A DNA stretch of 64,000 bases from assembly GCA_003481005.1 (NCBI GenBank), contig QUKC01000001.1, forward strand, positions 124,001-188,000, given 5' to 3'. The notes below the pieces were generated by a model. The model searched no databases. It was not told where the DNA came from and saw only the letters and a program-made list of their open reading frames with translations. Positions 46,059 through 54,300 of this stretch are shown in pieces. The stretch is from Firmicutes bacterium TM09-10. Its GTDB lineage: Bacteria; Bacillota; Clostridia; Lachnospirales; Lachnospiraceae. Numbering within the stretch: the stretch's first letter is position 1; each line of letters begins with the position of its first letter. Made by a program: the position numbers and the translations under genes.

Positions 46059-46984
46059 TACAGTTCTTCCTTTACCAGATAAATCGGACGCTTTTTCACT
46101 TCCAGATAGGTCTTGGACAGATACTGTCCCACGATTCCCAGGCAGAAAAGCTGCACGCCGGAAACCAACAGAATAATACATACCATCGACGGCCAGCCGG
46201 GCGTCGGATCATGGTAAATCAGGTTTTTGATAATCAGGGCGATGATCGCCACAAATGCTATAATGCAGAACACAACGCCCATGATAGACGAAATTGCCAG
46301 CGGCACTGTTGAAAATGCGGTAATTCCATCCAGCGAATACAAAAACAGCTTCCAGAAGCTCCATTTTGTCTCGCCGTGGGTGCGTTCCACGTTTTCATAC
46401 TCCAGCCACTTCGTCTCATAGCCGACCCAGCCGAAAATTCCTTTCGTAAAACGGTTATATTCGCACATCGAAAGAATCGAATCCACAACCTGTCTCGTCA
46501 TCAGGCGATAGTCGCGTGCGCCGTCCACGATCTCCGTTTTGGAAATTTTATTCATGATGCGGTAAAACATCCTTGCAAAAAACGACCGGATCGGAGGTTC
46601 GCCTTTTCGGGTCACACGTCTTGTCGCCACACTGTCGTAGCCCTGCTTAATGTAGGAAAACATCTCCGGTAAAAGTGACGGAGGATCCTGCAGATCAGCG
46701 TCCATCATCACGACATAGTCCCCCTTTGCTTTCTGGAAGCCCGCATAAATTCCTGCTTCCTTGCCAAAGTTGCGGGAAAAGGACACCAGATGCACCCGTT
46801 CATCCTTTTCGTGAAGCTTCCGAACCTCCGCTGCGGTATTGTCCTTGGAACCATCATCAATATAAATAATTTCCAGCTCCAGTTTTTCCTGCTCCAAAAA
46901 AGCGGAATTTTTCATCATTTCCTCATAAAAAATCGGAACGTTTTCCTCTTCATTATAGCAAGGTACGATTACGCTCAGTAACAT
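46058..46984 (-). CDS. GtrB/DPM-like polyprenyl-phosphate glycosyltransferase
   Basis: 308 aa. LSVIVPCYNEEENV, IDDGSKDNT and MMDADLQDPP are followed by two C-terminal helices (about 235-262 and 270-292), the GtrB layout. It would make polyprenyl-phosphate hexose, the donor that GT-C enzymes (several in this window) use outside the membrane. It is the first glycosyltransferase of the EPS run. Confidence 0.92.
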   Translation of the reverse strand: MLLSVIVPCYNEEENVPIFYEEMMKNSAFLEQEKLELEIIYIDDGSKDNTAAEVRKLHEKDERVHLVSFSRNFGKEAGIYAGFQKAKGDYVVMMDADLQDPPSLLPEMFSYIKQGYDSVATRRVTRKGEPPIRSFFARMFYRIMNKISKTEIVDGARDYRLMTRQVVDSILSMCEYNRFTKGIFGWVGYETKWLEYENVERTHGETKWSFWKLFLYSLDGITAFSTVPLAISSIMGVVFCIIAFVAIIALIIKNLIYHDPTPGWPSMVCIILLVSGVQLFCLGIVGQYLSKTYLEVKKRPIYLVKEEL

Positions 46985-47001
46985 GTTTTCCTCTCATTCC
47001 T

Positions 47002-47057
47002 GCGCACGCTTTTTGCGCATGCCGAGTTTGTGTCAAGCGCACGCAGACACAAATCTC
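47002..47057 (-). terminator. Hairpins after the Spo0A-like gene
   Basis: Minus strand: GAGATTTGTGTC / GACACAAACTC (one bulge) then GCATGCGC / GCGTGCGC. There is no clear T-run, so attenuation is as likely as termination. Confidence 0.3.
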
Positions 47058-47071
47058 GTGATTGAAAAATT

Positions 47072-47464
47072 TTATTTTTCAATTTTCTCTCCTGTAGTTG
47101 CGTCCATTCTTATCTTGTCCGCAATTCTCGCTATGTATTCGCTGTTTGTCGGCCTCGGCGCGCCCGTCTCCCGGCTGAACCCGAACAGATCCTCAAACAC
47201 CTCCGGATTGCCCCGTTCCCAGGACACCTCCACCGCGTTTCGGATCGCGCGTTCCACCCGCTGAAGCGTTGTTTTGTAACGCCTTGCGATCACCGGATAT
47301 AACAGCTTCGTCACGCTGCCAACCAGTTCCATATCCGAGACAGCCAGCAAAACCGCCTCCCTCAGATAATAATATCCCCTCAAATGCGCCGGAATCCCAA
47401 GTTCCAGCATAAACGCCGATATCTCCCGCTCCGTTCCGAGTGTTTCTTTCCATTCTGCAGCCAT
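47072..47464 (-). CDS. Stand-alone Spo0A-type DNA-binding domain
   Basis: 130 aa from ATG 47464, with AGGAGG 8 nt ahead. The whole protein matches the Spo0A effector domain: LGIPAHLRGYYYLREAV, MELVGSVTKLLYPVIA, TTLQRVERAIRNAVEVSWER, and PTNSEYIARIADKIR. The phospho-receiver is absent. It could bind 0A-like boxes without phosphorylation, or compete with Spo0A. It sits at the head of the EPS run, which suggests local regulation. I infer the role; the domain assignment is firm. Confidence 0.9.
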   Translation of the reverse strand: MAAEWKETLGTEREISAFMLELGIPAHLRGYYYLREAVLLAVSDMELVGSVTKLLYPVIARRYKTTLQRVERAIRNAVEVSWERGNPEVFEDLFGFSRETGAPRPTNSEYIARIADKIRMDATTGEKIEK

Positions 47465-47544
47465 TTCTGATTCCTCCTCTGAGTCTTTTTTCCGCACCAA
47501 CAGTGTGACCGCACTGTGAACATTCTGCCGCTGCTTTCTACTTT

Positions 47545-47573
47545 ATTCTAACACTCAGATTTTGGAAACCAAA
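47545..47573 (-). promoter_or_regulatory. Promoter candidate of the Spo0A-like gene and EPS run
   Basis: Minus strand: TTTGGT, 17-nt spacer, TAGAAT, about 75 nt before the ATG. Confidence 0.45.
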
Positions 47574-47610
47574 CGGAAAACGGTCGTGATATTTCGCGTT
47601 TTTTCGCCGT

Positions 47611-48678
47611 TTAAAGCCGTTCCGTCCTGCCTTCTTTTTCCAGCGTCTCAACGACTTCCTTGACGCGCTGTGCCTGATCGACAGGGCAGACCAGAATCGA
47701 ATCCCTGCCCTCTACGATGACCAGGTTTTCAACGCCGACTGCGGCGATCAGCTTTTTACCGCCGTATACAACGCAGTTTTTCGCGTCCAGAAGCAGCGTA
47801 TCGCCGGAGCTGATGTTACCGGCAGCATCCCGGGTGCGCACTGCATCCAGCGTATCCCAGCTGCCAACGTCGTTCCAGCCGAAATCTCCTTCCAGCATCA
47901 GAACACCCTTTGCGCGCTCCATAATGCCGTAATCCACGGAAATCTTCGGGATGGTCGGATAAACCTCATGCAGAACCTCCTGCTCTTTTTCTGTGCCGAG
48001 CGCTGCCCCGATCTGTTTCAGACAGGCGTACACATCCGGCAGAAGTTCTTCGAAATAGTGAAGAATCGTGGAGGCTTTCCAGACAAACATGCCGCTGTTC
48101 CACGCATAACTGCCGGATGCCAGATAGCTTTTCGCCGTTTCCAAATCCGGTTTTTCCACAAATTCTTCTACCTTACGCCATACTTTTCCAGCCTCTTCCA
48201 CGCTGCGGATATAACCATAGCCGGTCGAGGGAAACGTCGGATGAATCCCTATCGTCACAAGTGCGTCCGTCTCTTCCACTGCACGAACCGCTTCTTTCAT
48301 CACGCGGGTGTATTCCGCCTCATCACGGATATAAGCGTCCGCCGCAAAAATGCACATCACGCCGTCACCGTATTTATGCAGAATTTCCATTGCCGCATAA
48401 CCGATACACGCTGCTGTATTGCGCGCCGCAGGCTCTGCCAGAATATGATCTGCCGCAATTCTGCCTGCTGTGCGCTCCTTCATCATCTTTGCCTGTGTCT
48501 CATTGGTCACAATAAAAATGTCCTTCTGATCCATCAGGTCATGCTGTCTGTCGATCGTCTCGTTAACCAGAATATCTTTGCCGGACAGGTTTAAAAACTG
48601 TTTCGGCTCTGCCTTTGTACTCAGCGGCCAGAAACGGGTTCCGCCCCCGCCCGCCATAATTACGCCATAGGTTTTCAT
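47611..48678 (-). CDS. manC: Mannose-1-phosphate guanylyltransferase
   Basis: 355 aa. VIMAGGGGTRFWPLS (7-21) is the nucleotide-binding motif, with FVEKPD and WNSGMFVW further on, and FGWNDVGSWDTL typical of GMP enzymes. It makes GDP-mannose. There is no C-terminal isomerase domain, so it is the single-function form. Its position suggests mannose (or a GDP-mannose product) in the EPS. Confidence 0.93.
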   Translation of the reverse strand: MKTYGVIMAGGGGTRFWPLSTKAEPKQFLNLSGKDILVNETIDRQHDLMDQKDIFIVTNETQAKMMKERTAGRIAADHILAEPAARNTAACIGYAAMEILHKYGDGVMCIFAADAYIRDEAEYTRVMKEAVRAVEETDALVTIGIHPTFPSTGYGYIRSVEEAGKVWRKVEEFVEKPDLETAKSYLASGSYAWNSGMFVWKASTILHYFEELLPDVYACLKQIGAALGTEKEQEVLHEVYPTIPKISVDYGIMERAKGVLMLEGDFGWNDVGSWDTLDAVRTRDAAGNISSGDTLLLDAKNCVVYGGKKLIAAVGVENLVIVEGRDSILVCPVDQAQRVKEVVETLEKEGRTERL

Positions 48679-48778
48679 GTTGTATTTCCTTTCTGAAGTG
48701 CTGCGCTTCCGTCAGCCCATTCCATGCATTTTTACAAATCCTTTTCGGCTTTTTCCGGATCGCTTCTATTTTGCCGGA

Positions 48779-50737
48779 TCATTTCGACTTTTTGCGGAAG
48801 CCGTCCCGAATCGAGTTGCCCCGCAGCTCGATATCCTGTACGATTGGGGATGACGGGAATTTGTTATACCCGATCTGCCCTCTGTCCGTCGGCACATAGA
48901 TCGTCACACCATCCACCTCGTACATCTCTGCAGATCCATCTACATAATCCTGCTGCCACAGATAATACGGCTCATATGCCAGCTCCCGAACCATCTGTAT
49001 CAGATTATACCCCTTATAGGTAAAAAATGCTACCAGCAATCCCACAAATGCCCAATATCCGGCATTTTTCAACCATTTACGCCCATTGTGTCCCTGTTCT
49101 GAACCAGCCAGCTTTTCCGCCGCCATACAATACAGGCTTCCAAACACCGTCAGCGGCAAAAACAACACATAAAAATATCCGTACCGCACCAGCGGCGCCC
49201 CGAGCTGCCAGAAGAAAAAACCGACCACTGCACACAGCTGAAGCAGGGAAAAACACAAGGGCGTAAGATGTGCGACTCGGCGGGCGGGCAAGGGTACGCC
49301 GGTTTCTCGTTCAGACACAGCGCTGCCCGCATGGAGCGCGACTGTCACCCGGTCTGCTTTGGACGTGTGCGTACCATTATCCACGGACGCAGCGCCGCCC
49401 GCACGAGATGCAACCGTCACCCGGTCTGCTCTGACTGCGCGCGCAGCTCCGAGCACCGCCAGCACTGCACTCACCGGGATCACTGCCCAGCCTGCCAGCA
49501 CCAGAAGCTTATCGAATCCAGCCTGCGCTGCAAACCAGTTCGGCAGCCACTGCTTCAACGGCTGATCCAGCTGATAAACATTGTAAATCTCCCGCGCATA
49601 CGCCTGGATTTCCTTTGCGTCGCTGTTCGCATAGCCTTTGGAAATTTTCCAGTCTACCGGAAACCAGTCCAAAAACGTAAACGGATAAAACAACCAGCCG
49701 GAAATCAGCACATTCCGCGCCAGATACGGAAATGCAATCAGAAGTCCCAGCGCGATATAGCCTGCAATCTGCAGCCATTTTTTCTGCCTAAGCAGCAACA
49801 CCGCCGGATACAGAACCAGAAGCAAAATTACCGCTGTGGACAGCTTCACCGTCGCCGCATACACCAGATACAGACTCAGCAGCGCGTAAGGCACAGTTTG
49901 CTTTTCCCCGATGGGACAGTCCCTTTCCTGCTCCCACAGTTCCACCCAGGTCATTATTACCCAGAATAAAACCAACATTGCAAAATAATCGGACGCCGGG
50001 GAAACCATCTCCCGGAACACTGCTATCAGATAAAAGATCCCGCCGATAGATAAAAAATCCGATATTCGCACTTTTTTTCGTTTCCAAAATGCCATAAGCC
50101 CTGCCGCGCATTTACACGCGCACAGCAGCGCAAAAAATCCAGCCACGCAGTGCATCGGCCGTCCGATCAGCCACGTCTCGCTAAAGAAGGCGCTGAGTGC
50201 AAAGGAAGCGCTGTTGTAACCGAACCGGCTGTGCAGATTCGCAAGCCCCGGCACAACGCCGTACTCTTCGATCCATCGAATTGCCTGTGCATGATACAGT
50301 CCCGTATCGTAGTGCATATAGCCCCTCGACGAGCCGTATGCAAATAAAAGCGTCAGACCGGCATACAGCAGCCAGACGGCTTTGTTTTTTTTGCGCCAAA
50401 GGCTTTTTGAGTTTTCAAGCCCTTCGTCGCTTCTTTCCGTTTTTTTCTGACATGCCTGTGTTTTCGAAATTTTGAAAAAATCCGCCAAATCCCGACGCAG
50501 CAGCATTCCGCCGATGACCGCAGCAAAAACGGCAATCAGGCTTGCCCAGAAGCCAACGCCGGCAAACAGGCTGAAATACTCTGCATACACATTCAATACG
50601 AGCAGACCCGCCATCATATAGGTTACTGCGCTATGAATCTGACAACCGCCCTTTTTTCGAAACGGTGCAAGACACGCAAAGCCCATCAGAAACGACAACG
50701 TCGCCATATACGCCCATTCCATTAAAATCATTATCAT
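48779..50737 (-). CDS. LIC_10190-like polytopic membrane protein
   Basis: 652 aa, about 12 helices. YMHYDTGLYHAQAIRWIEEY and VPGLANLHSRFGYNSASF resemble a GT-C-like family annotated as LIC_10190 in other genomes. The first loop carries acidic residues and histidines, as in polyprenyl-sugar enzymes. A Thr/Ala/Arg-rich insert with a tandem repeat (ADRVTVA twice) lies at about 440-490. No strong ribosome binding site is seen at the start. Confidence 0.7.
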   Translation of the reverse strand: MIMILMEWAYMATLSFLMGFACLAPFRKKGGCQIHSAVTYMMAGLLVLNVYAEYFSLFAGVGFWASLIAVFAAVIGGMLLRRDLADFFKISKTQACQKKTERSDEGLENSKSLWRKKNKAVWLLYAGLTLLFAYGSSRGYMHYDTGLYHAQAIRWIEEYGVVPGLANLHSRFGYNSASFALSAFFSETWLIGRPMHCVAGFFALLCACKCAAGLMAFWKRKKVRISDFLSIGGIFYLIAVFREMVSPASDYFAMLVLFWVIMTWVELWEQERDCPIGEKQTVPYALLSLYLVYAATVKLSTAVILLLVLYPAVLLLRQKKWLQIAGYIALGLLIAFPYLARNVLISGWLFYPFTFLDWFPVDWKISKGYANSDAKEIQAYAREIYNVYQLDQPLKQWLPNWFAAQAGFDKLLVLAGWAVIPVSAVLAVLGAARAVRADRVTVASRAGGAASVDNGTHTSKADRVTVALHAGSAVSERETGVPLPARRVAHLTPLCFSLLQLCAVVGFFFWQLGAPLVRYGYFYVLFLPLTVFGSLYCMAAEKLAGSEQGHNGRKWLKNAGYWAFVGLLVAFFTYKGYNLIQMVRELAYEPYYLWQQDYVDGSAEMYEVDGVTIYVPTDRGQIGYNKFPSSPIVQDIELRGNSIRDGFRKKSK

Positions 50738-50881
50738 AATTTTGATACCCCTGTCTGATGCATTAAATGTACCATTGCCCCCATTTCATGTCAAGGAAAT
50801 GGATGTGCTCCATTTTCCGGGTAATTTTCTTGCTTTTTTCCCTCACTGACACTAAACTGAATCCATATACAGATCAAAATC

Positions 50882-51013
50882 GTAACTGTTCAGTGCCCTC
50901 ACAGATACGCGCAAAATCCATTCCAAATCGGCTATGCCGATAGGATTTTTGCCTTCTAGTCTGAGTTTTCCTACGGTCAGCGCAGTAAATGCGCAGACCT
51001 ACTGAACAGTTAC
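50882..51013. repeat. Long inverted repeat, R2-like
   Basis: 13-bp perfect arms (GTAACTGTTCAGT / ACTGAACAGTTAC) enclose a second stem (GCAAAATCC / GGATTTTTGC) and the hairpin CGGCTATGCCG. The rest of 50738-51052 has no gene that I can see. Confidence 0.8.
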
Positions 51014-51052
51014 CCAAAATCATTCATTGCTTTCCAGGAGGACTCCTATCTT

Positions 51053-52900
51053 ATGACTAATATGACTAATATAATTTCATTCCAGAAGCCCGGTATCACT
51101 CGAATTACTGCAGCGTTTTTTGCAGCCTTTGCACTATGCGATATCGGTTCCATCCATCCGGCAGATATTTTTTCTGTCCTGATCTTTGCAGGCATGCTCC
51201 TCCTTTTTTCTCCAACGCTGACGCAAAGGCTGACGAATATCGGAGCAGCTTCTTCTGTGCTTCCGCGCCATTTTTATCCAATATGCAGACTTCTCGCAGT
51301 TCTCTACACCTTATTTTATGCAGCAGCAAAGCATGCTGAACTGTCCGGCAGCTTTGACAGCCGCATATTCAGACTTGCATTCCTGGCGGCTGCGGTTATC
51401 GGTCTGTATTTTATATTCTTCCGATTCTGTGAACTGTCCATGCTGTTTCTTGCATCCAGACAGCAGCGGCGTTTTGCCCAAAACACTTTGCAGCAGCCTG
51501 ATGGTGCATGTCCTGTACCCCCAGCCATATCTGCAGTGCATGCCCTGTCCCGCAAACAGAAGCTGCTCTGTTACTTCGGTCTGCTCTTCTGCTGGCTATT
51601 CTGGTTTCTGTACCAGTTTCCCGGTGTTCTGACCCCGGACAGCATCAGCCAGTTTTCCCAGGCTACCGGCCTGATCCCGTTCAGTAACCACCACCCGATC
51701 CTGCACACGCTTTTGTTCTCCCTGTTTTACCATATCGGATTTTTTCTGACCGGAAGCATAAACACCGGAATCGCCTGTTATGTATTGTTCCAGATGTGCA
51801 CTATGGCCGCTATTGAAACCTATACGCTATCCCTCCTCGCAAGATCAGGCGCTTCACGCCTCTGGCTGATTCTGTCTTTTTGTTTCTGGGGGCTCGTTCC
51901 ATTTCACGCAATTTTTGCCGTAACCGTCTGGAAAGATATTCTTTTTTCCGGATTTATGCTGTTATATCTTTGCTTTTTATATGAACTGCTCTGCAACCCG
52001 GATAACCGTCCGGGCATTTGGGCAGGGCTTTCCCTTTCCGGCTTTTTCGTCTGCACCCTGCGTTCAAACGGGCTTTATATCTTCCTGTTCACCCTCCCGT
52101 TTGTTCTGTTCGCATTTCGCCGGACATGGAAAAAAATGTTTGCCGTGCAGGTCGGCATACTTCTTTTATCCCTGATCATCACCGGCCCTGTATACACTGC
52201 CTGTCATGTTGAGCGCGCTTCCTTTACAGAATCCCTCTCCATTCCTCTGCAGCAGATTGCCTGTGTCGTTTCTAACGGTCGACAGCTGAGCGCAGAGCAG
52301 GAAATGCTCATCGATGATGTAGTCGATACTTCCCTGATTCCGGAGTATTACAATCCGGTGATCTCCGATCCCATCAAGGCACTCGTCTCCTACAACCATG
52401 CCGATGCGATCATCCGGAATCCTTCAAAATATTTCACCCTCTGGATTCAGCTCGGTATTTCTTACCCGGGCGATTATCTCCAGGCCTTTATCGATCAGAC
52501 AAAAGGATACTGGTTCCCCGCCCCGGCTGCTTTACGCACGAATGAAGGGATTTCTCCGAACGAAATCGGACTTTCCTGGCCGCATCTTCTGCGGGGTCAG
52601 TTTCCGGTCAAAATCAGTGAAATTCTTTTAAAGCTTCCTGATATGCTTCCGGTTTACGGTATTTTGTGGAGCATCGGCGCGTACTTCTGGGCTGTCCTGT
52701 ATTTTGCCGCATATCAGTTTTTATACGGACAGCGGCGGTTTCTCGTGCTCTTTGTACCGTTTATCGGAACTGTACTTACCCTGCTTCTGGCAACTCCTGT
52801 CGCCTCCGATCTGCGCTACGCTTATCCGCTCATCCTTGCCGCGCCGTTTTTCATTGCGCTGCCGTATTGCCGTCTTCAAACCTCCCGTCTGCAAAAATGA
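51053..52900 (+). CDS. DUF6020-like polytopic membrane protein
   Basis: 615 aa, at least 12 helices; AGGAGG lies 10 nt before the ATG. FPGVLTPDSISQFSQ and FSNHHPILHTLLFSLFY in the first large loop, then VTVWKDILFSGFMLL, resemble a GT-C-like family of unknown function (DUF6020 as I recall it). It is probably a polyprenyl-phosphate-dependent glycosyltransferase. It stands alone on the plus strand. Confidence 0.7.
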   Translation: MTNMTNIISFQKPGITRITAAFFAAFALCDIGSIHPADIFSVLIFAGMLLLFSPTLTQRLTNIGAASSVLPRHFYPICRLLAVLYTLFYAAAKHAELSGSFDSRIFRLAFLAAAVIGLYFIFFRFCELSMLFLASRQQRRFAQNTLQQPDGACPVPPAISAVHALSRKQKLLCYFGLLFCWLFWFLYQFPGVLTPDSISQFSQATGLIPFSNHHPILHTLLFSLFYHIGFFLTGSINTGIACYVLFQMCTMAAIETYTLSLLARSGASRLWLILSFCFWGLVPFHAIFAVTVWKDILFSGFMLLYLCFLYELLCNPDNRPGIWAGLSLSGFFVCTLRSNGLYIFLFTLPFVLFAFRRTWKKMFAVQVGILLLSLIITGPVYTACHVERASFTESLSIPLQQIACVVSNGRQLSAEQEMLIDDVVDTSLIPEYYNPVISDPIKALVSYNHADAIIRNPSKYFTLWIQLGISYPGDYLQAFIDQTKGYWFPAPAALRTNEGISPNEIGLSWPHLLRGQFPVKISEILLKLPDMLPVYGILWSIGAYFWAVLYFAAYQFLYGQRRFLVLFVPFIGTVLTLLLATPVASDLRYAYPLILAAPFFIALPYCRLQTSRLQK

Positions 52901-52911
52901 GATGGGAAACG

Positions 52912-52940
52912 TTGTAAAACTGACAAAAAAAGTGTAAAAT
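52912..52940 (+). promoter_or_regulatory. Promoter of the PAP2-like gene
   Basis: TTGTAA, 17-nt spacer, TAAAAT, about 55 nt before the ATG at 52999. Confidence 0.6.
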
Positions 52941-52998
52941 AAAAAATCAGGGGATGGCATTTTGCCTAATTTAGTTTCCAAAGAGAAAGAGGTATTTT

Positions 52999-53460
52999 AT
53001 GGACTTTTTTAACGCACTGATTCACAACACGGTTTTTATGTCCGCAGTTACGGGGTGGTTCGCTGCACAGGTCATCAAAACAGTGATTTATACCTGTATC
53101 ACCAAAAGCTTTGATCCGGAACGTTTAGTCGGAAGCGGCGGCATGCCCAGCTCCCATTCCGCCACTGTCTGCGCACTCGCAACCGCTGCCGGAATGCAAT
53201 ACGGCGGCAGCAGCTTTGAATTCGCCATTGCCGCTATTGTAGCGATTATCGTTATGTATGACGCCAGAGGGGTGCGCCGGGAAACCGGTCTCCAGGCACA
53301 GGTCATCAATGAAATGATGGAATTCTGGGAAAAGATGGGGCAGCCGATCTCCTACGAAGAAAAGCTCAAGGAATTCGTCGGCCATACCCCTTTACAGGTG
53401 TTTGTCGGCGCGCTGCTCGGCATCCTGATCGCCGTATTGTACGGCCTGTTCCTCGGTTAA
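52999..53460 (+). CDS. Divergent PAP2 family membrane protein
   Basis: 153 aa, three to four helices. GGMPSSHSATVCALATA (phosphatase motif 2 with its His) and YDARGVRRETGLQAQVIN match the divergent PAP2 (DUF212) family. A role in dephosphorylating a lipid such as undecaprenyl diphosphate is possible but unproven. Confidence 0.9.
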   Translation: MDFFNALIHNTVFMSAVTGWFAAQVIKTVIYTCITKSFDPERLVGSGGMPSSHSATVCALATAAGMQYGGSSFEFAIAAIVAIIVMYDARGVRRETGLQAQVINEMMEFWEKMGQPISYEEKLKEFVGHTPLQVFVGALLGILIAVLYGLFLG

Positions 53461-53474
53461 ATCTTTATCTGCTT

Positions 53475-53538
53475 GCGCCTTCCTGCAGACAACTTTCGTG
53501 TCTGTAGGAAGGCGCATCTGCGTTATAACGTTTTTTCC
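53475..53538 (+). terminator. Terminator of the PAP2-like gene
   Basis: 16-bp stem GCGCCTTCCTGCAGAC / GTCTGTAGGAAGGCGC with one G-T pair and a 9-nt loop. The T-run comes about 15 nt later (AACGTTTTTT). Confidence 0.5.
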
Positions 53539-53603
53539 CGTAAAAATCTGCCCTCCTGACACAGAATTTTCACAGTTATTCTGTATAGTGATAACTAAGA
53601 AAT

Positions 53604-53760
53604 TTGATGGAGGACATAATGTGAAAAATAAGCGTGATCGCTTATTTTTCACACAGCTATTTGTGCCGCATGCGTCACAAAGTAGCTAGGATCGCAGAGC
53701 AGAACTGGAAGTTCTGCTCGCGGTTCCTTCGGCGCAAAGCGCCTGCGGAATGGAGATTAA
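53604..53760 (+). other. Hairpin-rich leader before the gene at 53762
   Basis: GGAGG is followed 7 nt later by GTG at 53622 and a 22-codon frame (ending 53689). The same bases form a 14-bp perfect palindrome (GTGAAAAATAAGCG / CGCTTATTTTTCAC). Two more hairpins follow (AGCTATTTGTG / CACAAAGTAGCT and AGCAGAACT / AGTTCTGCT). It could be a structured leader with an upstream frame; coding is unproven. Confidence 0.35.
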
Positions 53761-53761
53761 A

Positions 53762-54178
53762 ATGAGCCAACAAAAAGTAGACCGTTATAAACAGGAAAAA
53801 GCGCATCGCAAAGAACGTCTGGAGAAGGAAAAGAAACGAAAAAAGCTCCTTCGCATCTGCAGTTATTTCGTACTTGCAGTAATCGTACTTGCGATTGCTT
53901 TTGCAATTTACCGCCACTATACTCCCAAGACAGAGACACCGGCAGAAACAGAAACCACTGTCGAAAGCGTAATCGAAACAACTACAGTTGAAGAAAGCGC
54001 TACTGGAGAAGGCACTGTAGAAGAAAGTACCGCAGTTGAAACAGAGGACGCAGATACAGAAAGCACCTCTGAAGAAACCGCTGATATAGAAAGCGCTGTA
54101 GAAGAAACAGATGCGGCTGGCACGGAAAGCACTGCAGCTGATGGGGAAGCAGCCCAGGCGGAAAGCGCTGCTGAGTAA
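53762..54178 (+). CDS. Single-span membrane protein with an acidic Thr/Glu tail
   Basis: 138 aa from ATG 53762, preceded by GGAG. A basic N-terminus (KQEKAHRKERLEKEKKRKK) leads into one helix (about 35-55), then 80 residues of Glu/Thr/Ser/Ala with VEE-type repeats outside the membrane. The tail is disordered. Function unknown. Confidence 0.65.
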   Translation: MSQQKVDRYKQEKAHRKERLEKEKKRKKLLRICSYFVLAVIVLAIAFAIYRHYTPKTETPAETETTVESVIETTTVEESATGEGTVEESTAVETEDADTESTSEETADIESAVEETDAAGTESTAADGEAAQAESAAE

Positions 54179-54191
54179 AACGATTATCATG

Positions 54192-54265
54192 AAAAAACTC
54201 CCATTTCCGGTGACAAATGGAGAATGATTCCTTCTTCATTTGCCACCGGAACGGGAGTCTTTTTA
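54192..54265. terminator. Bidirectional terminator
   Basis: AAAACTCCC and TCCGGTG pair with CACCGGA and GGGAGTCTTTTT around an interior loop. It separates converging genes. Confidence 0.75.
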
Positions 54266-54273
54266 TTCCTGAT

Positions 54274-54300
54274 AATAGCATGCTCACAGAGCATGCATTA
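54274..54300. repeat. Palindromic repeat R1, degenerate copy E
   Basis: Arms AATAGCATGCTC / GAGCATGCATTA with one mismatch, in the same orientation as copy A. It overlaps the stop codon of the minus-strand gene. Confidence 0.55.
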
